64,000 nt of DNA from Paraburkholderia sp. C35 (GTDB lineage Bacteria; Pseudomonadota; Gammaproteobacteria; Burkholderiales; Burkholderiaceae): contig NZ_QBUY01000042.1 of assembly GCF_003121405.1 (NCBI RefSeq), positions 1 through 64,000 on the forward strand, written 5' to 3'. Below the pieces are notes generated by a model. The model had not been told where the DNA came from. It saw only the letters and a list, made by a program, of their open reading frames with translations, and did no database searches. Shown in pieces: positions 9,889 through 20,261 of this stretch. Numbering within the stretch: position 1 is the first letter of the stretch; the number at the start of each line of letters is the position of its first letter. Position numbers and translations under genes: made by a program.

Positions 9889-10691
9889 TGACGCGGATCG
9901 CGCTCGGTATCCAGTACGACGGCGCTGCGTTTTGCGGCTGGCAGGCGCAGCCGCACGGCAAGACCGTGCAGGACGAGCTCGAGCGGGCACTGCGCGAGTT
10001 CGCGCTGACGCCGCTGCCGACGGTCGTGGCGGGGCGCACGGATACGGGCGTGCACGGGCTGGGTCAGGTTGTGCATTTCGATACCGAACTCGATCGCGCG
10101 GAGTTTTCGTGGGTGCGCGGCACGAACGCCTTTTTGCCGTCGACGGTCGCTGTGCAATGGGCCAAGCCGATGCCTGATGATTTCCACGCGCGATTTTCGG
10201 CCTTCGAGCGCACGTATTACTACGCGCTCTACGTGCATCCCGTGCGTTCGCCGATGCTCGCAAGCCGTGCCGGCTGGATCCACACGCCGCTCGACGTCGA
10301 CGCGATGCGCGAAGCGGCGGCTTGTCTGATCGGCGAGCATGATTTCTCGTCGTTCCGCTCGTCGGAATGTCAGGCGAAAACGCCCGTCAAGCATCTGTAT
10401 CAGATCGATATCCGCCCGCAGGGCGATTTCATCCACTTTCGCTTCCGGGCGAACGCGTTCCTGCATCACATGGTGCGCAACCTGATGGGCTGCCTCGTCG
10501 CCGTGGGGCGCGGGCGCTATCCGGCGACGTGGCTCGCCGAAGTGCTCGAAGTCCGCGACCGCAAGCACGCCGCACCGACTTTCATGCCCGACGGGCTGTA
10601 TCTCGCTCAAGTGGGCTATCCTGAGGTGTTCGCCGTGCCTGCACCGCAAGCGGGCAGCGTTCCGTGGAGCACCGTTTGGACCGACCAATGA
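9888..10691 (+). CDS. truA: tRNA pseudouridine(38-40) synthase
   Basis: A 267-aa TruA that converts U38-U40 of the anticodon stem-loop of many tRNAs to pseudouridine. The catalytic Asp lies in [13 protein letters not shown] (residue 52). The substrate motif [16 protein letters not shown] and the C-terminal [15 protein letters not shown] segment are present. The ATG overlaps the fimV stop by one base. A GTG one codon upstream is less likely. Confidence 0.95.
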   Translation: MTRIALGIQYDGAAFCGWQAQPHGKTVQDELERALREFALTPLPTVVAGRTDTGVHGLGQVVHFDTELDRAEFSWVRGTNAFLPSTVAVQWAKPMPDDFHARFSAFERTYYYALYVHPVRSPMLASRAGWIHTPLDVDAMREAAACLIGEHDFSSFRSSECQAKTPVKHLYQIDIRPQGDFIHFRFRANAFLHHMVRNLMGCLVAVGRGRYPATWLAEVLEVRDRKHAAPTFMPDGLYLAQVGYPEVFAVPAPQAGSVPWSTVWTDQ

Positions 10692-11395
10692 CTTCTGCCG
10701 ATACCCAAGCCGCACCCGATTCATCCGCCGACGACACCGTGCCGCACCGCACCCGCATCAAGCTGTGCGGACTGGCCAACGCTGCCGATGTCGCCCATGC
10801 CGTCGCGCTTGGCGCCGATGCGATCGGCCTCGTGTTCTACCCGCCCAGCCCGCGCTCTTTGAGCATTGCGCAGGCGGTCGAGATGACGCGGGTCGTGCCG
10901 CCGTTCGTGTCGGTGGTCGGGCTGTTCGTGAATCCGACAGATGACTGGTTCAGCGAAGTCACCTGCAACGTGCCGCTATCGGTGCTGCAGTTCCACGGCG
11001 ACGAAACGCCCGAACAGTGCGAAAAGCTCGCGGGCGTTGCGGGTTTGCCTTGGTTGCGCGCATTGCGGGTTTCGCCCGATACTCAACCGGCTGATTTGGT
11101 AAAATCGGCGCTTAACTATTCGGCCGCCAGTGGTCTCCTGTTCGACACGCATGTCGACGGCTATGGCGGCGGCGGGAAGGTCTTCGATTGGTCACTTATT
11201 CCAGCAGAGCTCGCGCGTCGGGCCGTTTTGAGTGGTGGGTTGAGCACGCAAAACGTTCGTGATGCGATTCATCGTGTACGCCCGTACGCGGTCGATGTCT
11301 CGAGCGGCATCGAAGTGCCGGGCGTAAAGGGTGTGAAGGATCACGCCCGCATGGCGGCGTTCGTACGCGCAGTGCGCGAAGCGGACGCCCGGTGA
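10688..11395 (+). CDS. trpF: Phosphoribosylanthranilate isomerase
   Basis: A 235-aa TIM-barrel enzyme of tryptophan synthesis. The general base Cys is in KLCGL (residue 27), and the catalytic Asp region is [19 protein letters not shown]. The phosphate-binding end [13 protein letters not shown] and [14 protein letters not shown] is complete. An N-terminal tail of about 20 residues precedes the barrel. The ATG overlaps the truA stop (ATGA), so the two are translationally coupled; the longer frame from 10664 would add eight residues inside truA. Confidence 0.96.
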   Translation: MTSADTQAAPDSSADDTVPHRTRIKLCGLANAADVAHAVALGADAIGLVFYPPSPRSLSIAQAVEMTRVVPPFVSVVGLFVNPTDDWFSEVTCNVPLSVLQFHGDETPEQCEKLAGVAGLPWLRALRVSPDTQPADLVKSALNYSAASGLLFDTHVDGYGGGGKVFDWSLIPAELARRAVLSGGLSTQNVRDAIHRVRPYAVDVSSGIEVPGVKGVKDHARMAAFVRAVREADAR

Positions 11396-11451
11396 TTCCC
11401 AGGCCGCGCCTCGCAGCGAGCGCTGCGGCGAACTGAGAAGAGTGACGGAAT

Positions 11452-12645
11452 ATGTACAACTTACCTGATGAACGTGGCCATTTCGGCCAATATGGCGGCG
11501 TGTTCGTCGCCGAAACGCTGATGCACGCACTGGATGAGCTGCGTGTCGCGTACGAAAAATACTCTGTAGACCCCGAGTTCATCGCCGAATACGAGCGTGA
11601 ACTGAAGTACTTCGTGGGTCGTCCTTCCCCTGTCTATCACGCGCAACGCTGGAGCGAACTGCTCGGCGGCGCGCAGGTTTATCTGAAGCGCGAAGACCTG
11701 AACCACACGGGCGCGCACAAGGTGAACAACGTGATCGGCCAGGCGCTGCTCGCCAAGCGCATGGGCAAACCGCGCGTGATCGCGGAGACGGGCGCGGGCC
11801 AGCACGGCGTTGCCACGGCGACCATCGCGGCGCGCTTTGGCATGGAGTGCATCGTGTACATGGGCGCGGAAGACGTGCGCCGCCAGGCAGCGAACGTCTA
11901 CCGGATGAAGCTGCTGGGCGCGACCGTCGTGCCCGTCGAATCCGGCTCGCGCACGCTGAAAGATGCGTTGAACGAAGCGATGCGCGACTGGGTCACGAAC
12001 GTCGAAAACACCTTCTACATCATTGGCACGGTCGCGGGTCCGCACCCGTATCCGATGATGGTGCGCGACTTCCAGCGCGTGATCGGCGACGAATGCAAGG
12101 TGCAGATGCCCGAACTGACGGGTCGCCAACCGGACGCCGTGATCGCGTGTGTTGGCGGTGGTTCGAACGCGATGGGCATCTTTTACCCGTATATCGACGA
12201 TAAATCGGTGAAGTTGATCGGCGTCGAAGCAGCCGGCGACGGCATCGAGACGGGTCGTCACGCAGCCTCGCTGACGGGCGGCACGCCGGGTGTCTTGCAC
12301 GGCAACCGCACGTACCTGCTGCAGGACGAGAATGGCCAGATTATCGAGACGCATTCGGTCTCGGCGGGTCTGGACTATCCGGGCGTCGGTCCTGAGCACG
12401 CGTGGCTGAAGGACAGCGGCCGCGCCGAATACGTCGGCATCACCGACGAAGAGGCGCTCAAGGCGTTCCACGACTGCTGCCGCATCGAAGGCATCATTCC
12501 CGCGCTCGAGTCGAGCCACGCGCTCGCGTACGCGGCGAAGCTGGCGCCGACTCTGCCGAAGGACAAAATCCTTCTGGTGAACCTGTCGGGCCGGGGCGAC
12601 AAGGACATGCACACGGTCGCCGAGCGATCGGGCATCCAGTTCTGA
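11452..12645 (+). CDS. trpB: Tryptophan synthase beta chain
   Basis: A 397-aa PLP enzyme joining indole and serine to give tryptophan, working in the TrpA2B2 complex. The PLP lysine is Lys90 in [10 protein letters not shown]. The phosphate-binding loop VGGGSNAMG and the C-terminal SGRGDKD are intact. It is separated from trpA by a DNA methyltransferase gene, which starts 12 bases after the trpB stop. Confidence 0.97.
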   Translation: MYNLPDERGHFGQYGGVFVAETLMHALDELRVAYEKYSVDPEFIAEYERELKYFVGRPSPVYHAQRWSELLGGAQVYLKREDLNHTGAHKVNNVIGQALLAKRMGKPRVIAETGAGQHGVATATIAARFGMECIVYMGAEDVRRQAANVYRMKLLGATVVPVESGSRTLKDALNEAMRDWVTNVENTFYIIGTVAGPHPYPMMVRDFQRVIGDECKVQMPELTGRQPDAVIACVGGGSNAMGIFYPYIDDKSVKLIGVEAAGDGIETGRHAASLTGGTPGVLHGNRTYLLQDENGQIIETHSVSAGLDYPGVGPEHAWLKDSGRAEYVGITDEEALKAFHDCCRIEGIIPALESSHALAYAAKLAPTLPKDKILLVNLSGRGDKDMHTVAERSGIQF

Positions 12646-12656
12646 GCGCCCACGCG

Positions 12657-13571
12657 ATGCGCGACGAGTTCGAGCAGCCGCAGCCGCCCGCACCGAGCGG
12701 CGACGCAGAAGCACGCGTCGTCGAGGCGTTGCGCGCGGGCGCTGCGCCGCTGTTGCCGGTGCCTGCCGGCATCGAACTGCTGAACCGCGATTTTCTGACC
12801 GATGCAGCAAACCTGCCGGACGGCTCGATCGACCTGATCGTGGCCGATCCGCCGTACGGTCTGGGCAAAGATTATGGCAATGATTCCGATATGCGCTCGG
12901 GCGAGGATTTTCTTGCCTGGACGCGTAGCTGGCTCGATCTCGCCATTCCGAAACTCAAGCCGTCGGGTTCGCTGTATATCTTCTGCACATGGCAGTACGC
13001 GCCGGAAATCTTCGTCTTTCTGAAGAGCCGCCTGACGATGGTCAACGAGATCATCTGGGACCGGCGCGTGCCGAGCATGGGCGGCACGACGCGCCGTTTT
13101 ACGTCGGTGCACGACAACATCGGTTATTTCGCGGTATCGAAAGATTATTACTTCGATCTCGATCCCGTCCGCATCCCGTACGATGCCGCCACGAAGAAGG
13201 CGCGTTCGCGTAAGTTGTTCGAAGGTAGCAAGTGGCTCGAAATGGGCTACAACCCGAAGGACGTCTGGTCGGTTTCGCGTCTGCACCGGCAGCACGCGGA
13301 ACGCGTCGACCATCCGACCCAGAAGCCGCTCGAAATCGTCGAGCGAATGGTGTTGGCAAGCTGTCCGCCGGGTGGTCGTGTGCTCGATCCCTTTATGGGA
13401 AGCGGCACCACGGCCGTTGCTTGCGCCCGACAGAAACGCGAATTCGTCGGCTATGAGATCAATGAAAGTTACTGCGCGATAGCGCGAGAACGCGTCAGTC
13501 TGGCCGCAAATCCGCCTGCACCCGTTCCGCGCCGCAAGAGCACTGTCGTCGATCCGACGACAACCGCTTGA
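12657..13571 (+). CDS. Orphan DNA methyltransferase (DPPY type, beta class)
   Basis: A 304-aa amino-methyltransferase. Catalytic motif IV is DPPYGL at residue 64, and the AdoMet-binding motif [10 protein letters not shown] lies near residue 244. The catalytic motif precedes the AdoMet motif, as in the beta class that includes CcrM-like enzymes. It methylates adenine-N6 or cytosine-N4 in a short DNA site. No restriction enzyme is adjacent. The gene sits between trpB and trpA, 12 bases after trpB. From memory, B. cenocepacia has an orthologue in the equivalent trp locus (BCAM0992) linked to GTWWAC methylation; I could not check this. Confidence 0.9.
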   Translation: MRDEFEQPQPPAPSGDAEARVVEALRAGAAPLLPVPAGIELLNRDFLTDAANLPDGSIDLIVADPPYGLGKDYGNDSDMRSGEDFLAWTRSWLDLAIPKLKPSGSLYIFCTWQYAPEIFVFLKSRLTMVNEIIWDRRVPSMGGTTRRFTSVHDNIGYFAVSKDYYFDLDPVRIPYDAATKKARSRKLFEGSKWLEMGYNPKDVWSVSRLHRQHAERVDHPTQKPLEIVERMVLASCPPGGRVLDPFMGSGTTAVACARQKREFVGYEINESYCAIARERVSLAANPPAPVPRRKSTVVDPTTTA

Positions 13572-13608
13572 GCCGCAACCGCGCAGTTATCGACTTCGAG
13601 AGAATTCC

Positions 13609-14424
13609 ATGTCCCGTATTCAAAACACGTTCGCGGCACTGGCCGCGCAGGGCAAGAAAGGTCTGATTCCGTTTTTCACCGCTGGCGATCCCGATCCGGC
13701 GCGCACGGTTGAGTTTATGCATGCGCTCGTCAAAGGCGGCGCCGATGTGATCGAGCTTGGCGTGCCGTTTTCGGACCCGATGGCCGATGGTCCAGTGATC
13801 CAGTTGTCGTCGGAACGGGCGCTGGCAAAGGGCGTGTCGCTGAAACACGTACTCGCCGACGTCAAGCGTTTCCGTGAAACCAACAACACGACGCCCGTCG
13901 TGCTGATGGGCTACGCCAACCCGATCGAACGCATGGGTGCCGATGCCTTCGCGAAGGCTGCGAACGAAGCGGGCGTCGACGGCGTGCTGGTTGTCGACTA
14001 TCCGCCGGAAGAATCGGTGATCTTCGCCGAAAAGATGAAGGCGGCGGAAATCGATCCGATTTTTCTGCTTGCGCCCACGTCCACCGACGAGCGCATCGCG
14101 GAGGTTGGTAAAATCGCGTCTGGTTACGTCTACTATGTGTCGCTCAAGGGTGTGACGGGCGCTGCAAATCTGGACGTTTTGAGCATCGCGAGTAAAATCC
14201 CGGCCATCAAGTCGCGCGTACCGCTGCCGGTGGGCGTCGGTTTCGGCATTCGCGACGCGCAATCCGCGCGCGCTGTGGCCGAAGTGTCCGATGCCGTCGT
14301 GATCGGCAGCCGTATCGTGCAATTGCTCGAAGAAGCAGCACCCGAGACCGCTGCGAGCAAACTGACCGATTTCATCGCTGAAATCCGTCAGGCGCTCGAC
14401 GGTATCGGCGCGACTGCCCGATAA
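13609..14424 (+). CDS. trpA: Tryptophan synthase alpha chain
   Basis: A 271-aa TIM barrel that cleaves indole-3-glycerol phosphate to indole, passed to TrpB. Catalytic Glu49 and Asp60 fall exactly in [16 protein letters not shown], the same numbers as in enteric TrpA. The phosphate loop [15 protein letters not shown] is present. It follows the methyltransferase by 37 bases and continues into accD. Confidence 0.97.
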   Translation: MSRIQNTFAALAAQGKKGLIPFFTAGDPDPARTVEFMHALVKGGADVIELGVPFSDPMADGPVIQLSSERALAKGVSLKHVLADVKRFRETNNTTPVVLMGYANPIERMGADAFAKAANEAGVDGVLVVDYPPEESVIFAEKMKAAEIDPIFLLAPTSTDERIAEVGKIASGYVYYVSLKGVTGAANLDVLSIASKIPAIKSRVPLPVGVGFGIRDAQSARAVAEVSDAVVIGSRIVQLLEEAAPETAASKLTDFIAEIRQALDGIGATAR

Positions 14425-14506
14425 ACATCATTTTTGTCGCGGTTAGCATGGCGGCGCGGTGTCTGCTGCGCCGCCTTTCGTATCGCGAATCCTGGAAGGA
14501 AAGAAC

Positions 14507-15379
14507 ATGAGCTGGCTCGACAAACTGTTGCCGCCGAAAATCAAGCAAACCGACCCGAAAAGCCGCAAGGGCATTCCGGAAGGGCTGTGGATCAAGTGTC
14601 CGTCGTGCGAAGCGGTGCTCTACCGCAACGACGTCGAGGCGAATCTGCACGTCTGCCCGAAGTGCGACCACCATATGCGGATCGGCGCGCGCGAACGGCT
14701 CGACGGCTTGCTCGATCCGGAAGGCCGCTATGAAATCGGCCAGGAAATCCTGCCGGTCGACGCGCTGAAGTTCAAGGACAGCCGCAAGTATCCGGATCGC
14801 CTGAAAGAGGCGATGGAAGACACCGACGAAACCGACGCGATGGTCGTGATGGGCGGTGCAATCCACACGTTGCCCGTCGTGGTCGCAAACTTCGAGTTCG
14901 CGTTCATGGGCGGCTCGATGGGTTCCGTGGTCGGCGAGCGCTTCGCGCGCGGCGCACAGAACGCGATCGAGCAGCACGTGCCGTTTATCTGCTTCACCGC
15001 TTCGGGCGGCGCGCGCATGCAGGAAAGCCTGCTGTCGCTGATGCAGATGGCCAAGACCACGGCCATGCTGACCAAGCTCGCCGAAGCCAAGCTGCCGTTC
15101 ATCTCCGTGCTGACCGACCCGACCATGGGCGGTGTCTCGGCGAGTTTCGCGTTCCTCGGCGACGTCGTGATCGCGGAACCGAAGGCGCTGATCGGCTTCG
15201 CCGGCCCGCGCGTGATCGAACAGACCGTGCGTGAAAAGCTGCCGGAAGGCTTCCAGCGCGCCGAATTCCTGCTGCAAAAGGGCGCAATCGACATGATTGT
15301 CGACCGTCGCAAGCTGCGCGAAGAACTCGCGCAACTGATGGCGCTGCTGACGCGCCAGCCGGCTGACGCCGTCGCCTGA
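14507..15379 (+). CDS. accD: Acetyl-CoA carboxylase carboxyltransferase, beta subunit
   Basis: A 290-aa subunit that, with AccA, transfers CO2 from carboxybiotin to acetyl-CoA in fatty-acid synthesis. The N-terminal zinc ribbon is visible as Cys31, Cys34, Cys50 and Cys53 (CPSC and CPKC). The carboxyltransferase core has [22 protein letters not shown] and [11 protein letters not shown]. The ATG at 14507 has a clear GGAAGGAAAG site; the frame 16 codons longer is unlikely. accD-folC-dedD-cvpA-purF is a conserved proteobacterial order. Confidence 0.96.
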   Translation: MSWLDKLLPPKIKQTDPKSRKGIPEGLWIKCPSCEAVLYRNDVEANLHVCPKCDHHMRIGARERLDGLLDPEGRYEIGQEILPVDALKFKDSRKYPDRLKEAMEDTDETDAMVVMGGAIHTLPVVVANFEFAFMGGSMGSVVGERFARGAQNAIEQHVPFICFTASGGARMQESLLSLMQMAKTTAMLTKLAEAKLPFISVLTDPTMGGVSASFAFLGDVVIAEPKALIGFAGPRVIEQTVREKLPEGFQRAEFLLQKGAIDMIVDRRKLREELAQLMALLTRQPADAVA

Positions 15380-15424
15380 CGCCGCTTTGGGCCGTGACGT
15401 TGTGCGCGGCCAACAGAAAAAACC

Positions 15425-15464
15425 AACGCGCCGCGGAAGTCTCCAAGCGGCGCGTTGTCATTTC
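15425..15464 (+). terminator. Hairpin after accD
   Basis: AACGCGCCGC (15425-15434) pairs perfectly with GCGGCGCGTT (15447-15456), followed by the weak T-rich stretch GTCATTTCT. A partial terminator before folC is likely. Confidence 0.6.
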
Positions 15465-15499
15465 TAGGATAATTCCGGTCCGCACTGCCAGTTTTTCAG

Positions 15500-16810
15500 A
15501 TGACCACTTTCCCCACACTCGACGCGTGGCTCACGCACCTGGAATCCGCTCATCCTGTCGGTATCGACATGGGACTTGCGCGCATCAGCAAGGTGCGCGA
15601 TGCGCTGGACCTGAAGTTTGCATGCCCGGTGATCACCGTCGGCGGCACGAACGGCAAGGGGTCCACCTGCGCGATCCTCGAATCGATCCTGCTGCGCGCG
15701 GGTTACACGGTTGGCTGTCACACGTCGCCGCATCTGCTGGCGTTCAACGAGCGCGCGCGAATCAATGGCCAGATCGCAACGGACAGCGACCTGTTGCCGC
15801 ACTTCGAAGCTGTCGAGAAGGCGCGCCAGACGCTGCCTGAGCCGGTTTCGCTGACGTATTTCGAGTTCACGACGCTGGCGATCATGCATCTGTTCGCCGA
15901 TCGCGGCCTGGACGTGGTGATTTTCGAAGTGGGTCTGGGCGGCCGTCTGGATGCCGTCAATATCCTCGATACCGACTGCGCGATCATTACCAGCATCGAC
16001 ATCGATCACACCGACTTCCTCGGCGATACGCGCGAGAAAATCGCATTTGAGAAAGCGGGCATTTTCCGCGCGGGCAAACCGGCAATCTGCGCCGATCCCG
16101 TTCCGCCGCAAACGCTGATCGATCACGCTGAGCAAGTTGGCGCCGAGTTGTGGCTTTTTGGCCGCGATTTCCGCTACGAAGCGCAACCGGGCAATGAGCG
16201 TCAGCAATGGAGCTACATCGGCCCGACGATGCGTCGCTCGGCGCTCGCCTATCCGGCGCTGCGCGGCGCGAACCAGTTGATCAACACGACAGCCGCGCTG
16301 GCGGGGCTTGAAGCGCTGCGCGACCGTCTGCCGGTGTCGGCTCAGGACATTCGGCTGGGGCTTGCGAACGTCGAATTGCCGGGCCGCTTCCAGGTGCTGC
16401 CGGGCAAGCCGTCGATCGTGCTCGACGTCGGCCACAATCCGCATGCAGCCGCCGTTTTAGGCCAGAATCTCGGCAATATGGGCTATTTTCCCTATACGTA
16501 CGCCGTATTTGGCTCGATGCGCGACAAGGACGTCGCCGGCGTGCTGGAGCATCTGAAAGGCGAAATCGACCACTGGAACGTCACCGATCTGCCGACGCCA
16601 CGCGCCGCCAGCACGGATGAACTTGAAACGGCATTGCACGAGGCAGGCGTCATCGAAGGGCCGGATTGTAGTGTCACGCGTTTTGCCACACCGGCAGAAG
16701 CTTTCCAGGACGCGCTAAAACGAGCCACTGACAATGATAGATTCGTGGTTTTCGGCAGTTTCTATACGGTTGCAGGCGTGATGGCCTACCGTAAATCGCA
16801 GCAACACTGA
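15500..16810 (+). CDS. folC: Bifunctional folylpolyglutamate synthase / dihydrofolate synthase
   Basis: A 436-aa Mur-ligase-family enzyme that adds glutamate to dihydropteroate and to folates using ATP. The P-loop is VGGTNGKGST at residues 47-56. The metal/ATP segment VGLGGRLDAVNILD, the Mur signature ITSIDIDHTDFLG and the C-terminal LDVGHNPHAA are all present. It lies between accD and dedD as in E. coli. Confidence 0.95.
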   Translation: MTTFPTLDAWLTHLESAHPVGIDMGLARISKVRDALDLKFACPVITVGGTNGKGSTCAILESILLRAGYTVGCHTSPHLLAFNERARINGQIATDSDLLPHFEAVEKARQTLPEPVSLTYFEFTTLAIMHLFADRGLDVVIFEVGLGGRLDAVNILDTDCAIITSIDIDHTDFLGDTREKIAFEKAGIFRAGKPAICADPVPPQTLIDHAEQVGAELWLFGRDFRYEAQPGNERQQWSYIGPTMRRSALAYPALRGANQLINTTAALAGLEALRDRLPVSAQDIRLGLANVELPGRFQVLPGKPSIVLDVGHNPHAAAVLGQNLGNMGYFPYTYAVFGSMRDKDVAGVLEHLKGEIDHWNVTDLPTPRAASTDELETALHEAGVIEGPDCSVTRFATPAEAFQDALKRATDNDRFVVFGSFYTVAGVMAYRKSQQH

Positions 16811-16836
16811 ACGCGCGGGCCTCGACCAAGCCATTC

Positions 16837-17775
16837 ATGGGTATTTTCTCGTTCGGCAAGAAAGACGACGCACCTACGCGGCGCGGCGCAAATTCCAGTT
16901 CCTCTCGCGGTAGTCGTACCGAGCGCGCTGACCGCGCGGAGCGGGTCGAACGGCGCAGCCGCCGCACGGACCGTTCCGGCGACGCAGATGCGATGCTGCT
17001 CGACCCCACGCTTCCTGAGAAACAGCGCGCACGCCGCCGCCTGGTGGGCGCAATTGCGCTGGTGATTGCCGCCGTCGTGATTCTGCCGATGGTGCTGGAT
17101 TCGCATCCGAAGCCCGTCACCGACGACATTTCCATCGATATTCCGAGCCATCCGGCGCCGAAGGCGCGCGCATCGGAAGACACTGACACGCAAGCCGCCG
17201 TCGCACCTGACAATCCCGCCGCACCGGATGCTGCGATGGCCGCCTCCGGCCTCGCTCCCGCCGCGTCGGGCTCGGCGGCCACGGGCGCCGTGGCATCGCA
17301 GCGCGACAAAGCCAGCGGCAACAGCCAGGACGCGCCCATCGCCATGCCGCCGGCGAAGCCGCAGACGTCGAACATGGCCGCGAACAATGCAACGGCGCAA
17401 GCGGCGAAACCGGCAGCGAAGCCTCAAGCCGACACGAAGCCCACGGCAAAACCAGAACAGAAACCCGCAGTCACGGACACGGCACAGGCACCCGCGTCGG
17501 GCACCGAAACCGGCACGCCCGCAGCGCCTCCCGGCAGCCGCTTCGTGGTGGCGCTCGGCTCGTTCCCTGACGACGCCAGCGCGCATGCGTGGACGAACAA
17601 GTTGAAAGCGGCGGGTGTGCCCGTATATACGGAGCGTCGCAAGCAGGCTGACGGCTCTTCCCGTACCCTGTTGCGCGCGGGTCCGTTCGCGGATCGTGCG
17701 GCGGCGTCGGCGGCTATCGCGAAGGTGCGCGAGGCCGGGCTGACGTCGGGTGCGAACAACGGCACTGCGCAGTAA
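16837..17775 (+). CDS. dedD: SPOR-domain cell-division protein, DedD-like
   Basis: A 312-aa single-pass inner-membrane protein. Order: basic Arg/Ser-rich cytoplasmic N-terminus (1-65), transmembrane helix about 68-88 (RRRLVGAIALVIAAVVILPMV), Ala/Pro/Lys-rich periplasmic linker, and a C-terminal SPOR domain from about residue 231 (FVVALGSFPDDASAHAWTNKL). SPOR domains bind denuded septal glycan, placing the protein at division sites. It sits between folC and cvpA, the E. coli dedD position. Confidence 0.88.
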   Translation: MGIFSFGKKDDAPTRRGANSSSSRGSRTERADRAERVERRSRRTDRSGDADAMLLDPTLPEKQRARRRLVGAIALVIAAVVILPMVLDSHPKPVTDDISIDIPSHPAPKARASEDTDTQAAVAPDNPAAPDAAMAASGLAPAASGSAATGAVASQRDKASGNSQDAPIAMPPAKPQTSNMAANNATAQAAKPAAKPQADTKPTAKPEQKPAVTDTAQAPASGTETGTPAAPPGSRFVVALGSFPDDASAHAWTNKLKAAGVPVYTERRKQADGSSRTLLRAGPFADRAAASAAIAKVREAGLTSGANNGTAQ

Positions 17776-17782
17776 TCCGGCG

Positions 17783-18277
17783 ATGTTCACCGCGTTCGAC
17801 TACGCTGTAATGGCGGTGATCGTCCTGTCCGCCATGCGCGGCACGTGGCGCGGCTTTTTGTCCGAGGTATTCGGGCTGATCGGCTGGGTCGTGGCGTTTC
17901 TGGTGGCAGCGCGGTTCGTGACCCTGCTGGTGCCCTACGTGCCGGCGAACTGGCCGGGCGGCGCGCTGACGCAATGGCTGATCGCGTTCGCGGCGATCGT
18001 GATCGGCGTGATGCTGGTGGCCAGCGTGGCGAATGCGCTGCTGCACCGGCTGGTGCAGGTGTCCGGCCTGGGCGGTATCGACCGCTCGCTTGGACTGATG
18101 TTCGGCCTCGTACGCGGGGTCATACTGGTGCTGGTTCTGGTCGCCCTCGCTGGCTTGACCGAACTGCCCAAACAGGAATTCTGGCGCAACGCGCTGCTGC
18201 GGCCCTACGCCGAGCAGGGCGTGCGAGAGTTGAAGCCTCTGCTTCCCGATACCCTCGCCGCCTACGTCCACGTGTAA
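17783..18277 (+). CDS. cvpA: CvpA family inner-membrane protein
   Basis: A 164-aa protein with about four hydrophobic helices, starting MFTAFDYAVMAVIVLSAMRGTWRG, the standard CvpA beginning. The family was first linked to colicin V production and more broadly to envelope stress; its molecular role is not settled. The ATG at 17783 follows the dedD stop by 7 bases. purF follows, as in E. coli. Confidence 0.92.
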   Translation: MFTAFDYAVMAVIVLSAMRGTWRGFLSEVFGLIGWVVAFLVAARFVTLLVPYVPANWPGGALTQWLIAFAAIVIGVMLVASVANALLHRLVQVSGLGGIDRSLGLMFGLVRGVILVLVLVALAGLTELPKQEFWRNALLRPYAEQGVRELKPLLPDTLAAYVHV

Positions 18278-18415
18278 CGACTACGTTGCACGCAAGAAGG
18301 GGCGAAGGCGGATGACAAGGCGGGCCGATGGTGAAGCATGCAGGACCACGGCGCGCGCGGCTGCCTCCCAGGCAGGCCGCACTGATCGAATTTCGTACCC
18401 TTTGAAGGACATGCC

Positions 18416-19966
18416 ATGTGCGGCATCGTAGGCGTAGTTTCCCAGTCTCCCGTCAATCAGCTTCTGTATGACAGCCTGCTGCTGCTGCAGCATCGCGGTC
18501 AGGACGCGGCCGGCATCGCCACGGCGAACGGCAACAATTTCCACATGCACAAGGCCAACGGCATGGTGCGCGACGTGTTCCGCACGCGCAACATGCGCAG
18601 CCTGCCCGGCAACAGCGGCATTGGCCAGGTGCGTTACCCGACGGCGGGTTCTGCGTCGAGCGAAGAAGAAGCCCAGCCGTTCTACGTGAACGCGCCGTTC
18701 GGCCTCATCCTTGCGCACAACGGCAATCTGACGAACTGGCAGCAGTTGAAAGACGAGATGTTCCGCATCGACCGTCGCCACATCAACACGAATTCCGACA
18801 CGGAAGTCATGCTCAACGTGTTCGCGCACGAATTGCAGCTGTCCAGCTCGGGCCTGCAACTCGATCCCGCCGCGTTGTTCAAGGCGGTGTCGGGCGTGCA
18901 TCGCCGGGTGCGTGGCTCGTACGCGATCGTGTCGCTGATCTCGGGCTACGGCCTGCTTGGTTTCCGCGACCCGTTCGGCATCCGTCCGCTGTGTATCGGC
19001 AAGCTGGAAACGGCGTCGGGCACGGAGTGGATGCTGGCGTCGGAATCGGTGGCGCTGGAAGGTATCGGTTTTGAATTCGTGCGCGACGTGGCGCCGGGCG
19101 AAGCGATTTTCATCGACTTCGAAGGCAACTTCCACTCGCAGCAGTGCGCGCCGAACGCGAGCCTGAACCCGTGCATTTTCGAACTCGTGTATCTCGCGCG
19201 TCCGGACTCGGTGCTCGACGGCGTGCCCGTCTACAACGCGCGTCTGCGCATGGGCGACTATCTGGCCGAGACGATCCTGCGCGAACTGCCCGAAGACGTG
19301 AAGATCGAGGTGGTGATGCCGATTCCCGATTCGTCGCGCCCGGCAGCCATGCAGGTCGCCGCGAAACTCGGCGTCGAATACCGCGAAGGCTTCTTCAAGA
19401 TCCGCTACGTGGGCCGCACCTTCATCATGCCGGGCCAGGCAGTGCGCAAGAAATCGGTGCGCCAGAAGCTGAACGCGATGGGCATCGAGTTCAAGGGCAA
19501 GAACGTGCTGATCGTCGACGATTCGATCGTTCGCGGCACGACCTCGCATGAAATCGTGCAGATGGCGCGTGATGCGGGCGCGAACAAGGTGATCTTCGCT
19601 TCGGCGGCGCCGCCCGTGAAGTTCCCGAACGTGTACGGCATCGACATGCCGACGCGCAGCGAACTCGTCGCGCACGGCCGTTCGGACGAAGACGTGGCAC
19701 GTTTGATCGGTGCCGACTTCCTGGTCTATCAGGACGTCGACGCGCTGAAAAACGCGATCCGCGACATCAACCCGGCGCTGAAGGAATTCGAGGCTTCGTG
19801 CTTCGACGGCAACTACATCACGGGCGATGTGACCTCGGAATACCTCGACCGCATCGAATCGGCCCGTCTCGCGCCGTCCGCGCAATCGGACCGCGATGCA
19901 GCCAGCGAAGCGATCGACGGCGGCGCAGCGCGCTCGCAATTGCACTTGCAGCTGTCGGTCGAGTAA
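18416..19966 (+). CDS. purF: Amidophosphoribosyltransferase
   Basis: A 516-aa enzyme for the committed step of purine synthesis, making phosphoribosylamine from PRPP and glutamine. The N-terminal glutaminase starts MCGIVGV, with Cys2 as nucleophile after Met removal. The PRPP-binding loop VLIVDDSIVRGTTS lies around residue 365. The C-terminal tail is slightly longer than in E. coli (505 aa) and Ala/Ser rich. A perfect 12-bp hairpin follows. Confidence 0.97.
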   Translation: MCGIVGVVSQSPVNQLLYDSLLLLQHRGQDAAGIATANGNNFHMHKANGMVRDVFRTRNMRSLPGNSGIGQVRYPTAGSASSEEEAQPFYVNAPFGLILAHNGNLTNWQQLKDEMFRIDRRHINTNSDTEVMLNVFAHELQLSSSGLQLDPAALFKAVSGVHRRVRGSYAIVSLISGYGLLGFRDPFGIRPLCIGKLETASGTEWMLASESVALEGIGFEFVRDVAPGEAIFIDFEGNFHSQQCAPNASLNPCIFELVYLARPDSVLDGVPVYNARLRMGDYLAETILRELPEDVKIEVVMPIPDSSRPAAMQVAAKLGVEYREGFFKIRYVGRTFIMPGQAVRKKSVRQKLNAMGIEFKGKNVLIVDDSIVRGTTSHEIVQMARDAGANKVIFASAAPPVKFPNVYGIDMPTRSELVAHGRSDEDVARLIGADFLVYQDVDALKNAIRDINPALKEFEASCFDGNYITGDVTSEYLDRIESARLAPSAQSDRDAASEAIDGGAARSQLHLQLSVE

Positions 19967-19976
19967 CGCGTCGTAA

Positions 19977-20018
19977 GCGCGCGAGATTCGCTCAAACGCA
20001 ATCTCGCGCGCCTCGTTT
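19977..20018 (+). terminator. Hairpin after purF
   Basis: GCGCGCGAGATT (19977-19988) pairs perfectly with AATCTCGCGCGC (20000-20011), followed by CTCGTTTG. The stem is strong but the T tract is weak. Confidence 0.6.
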
Positions 20019-20055
20019 GAGAACGGAAGCCCGCGCGCAATGTTAGTATCGGGTC

Positions 20056-20113
20056 TTGCGTCGATTTGATCTCAGCTTGCGGACGCGGGGAAACCCAAAA
20101 CAGCTAAAGCGAA
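20056..20113 (+). promoter_or_regulatory. SAM-II (SAM-alpha) riboswitch aptamer upstream of metZ
   Basis: The sequence fits the SAM-II pattern. P1 is GCGTC (20058-20062) with GACGC (20082-20086), and its loop holds GATTTGATCT then AGCTTGCG. After P1 come an A-rich linker (GGGGAAACCCAAAACA) and the conserved AGCTAAAG (20102-20109). AGCT in the loop can pair with AGCT of the 3' segment to form the class's pseudoknot. It lies about 150 bases before metZ, a methionine gene expected to respond to S-adenosylmethionine. A terminator follows at 20161. SAM-II is best known from alpha-proteobacteria. Confidence 0.75.
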
Positions 20114-20160
20114 CGGTGAGCAGCAACACTCATCGCGCTGACAGCGTTCCCCGCACACGA

Positions 20161-20194
20161 AGCCCGCTTATGCCGACGCAAAGCGGGCTTTTTT
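20161..20194 (+). terminator. Terminator between the SAM-II aptamer and metZ (likely expression platform)
   Basis: AGCCCGC (20161-20167) pairs with GCGGGCT (20183-20189) and runs into TTTTTT. It lies about 50 bases after the aptamer and before metZ, where a SAM-controlled terminator would sit. GCGGGG at 20085-20090 could alternatively pair with CCCCGC near 20152. Confidence 0.8.
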
Positions 20195-20261
20195 GTCGCT
20201 ATCGCGTGCATGTGCCTCAACGGCAAGTGAGCGTGGCCTGAAAAAACGGAACAGAACGGAC

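Noticed and set aside
20056-20241. 61-codon ORF in the metZ leader
   Set aside because: It overlaps the riboswitch and terminator, and its sequence is explained by them.
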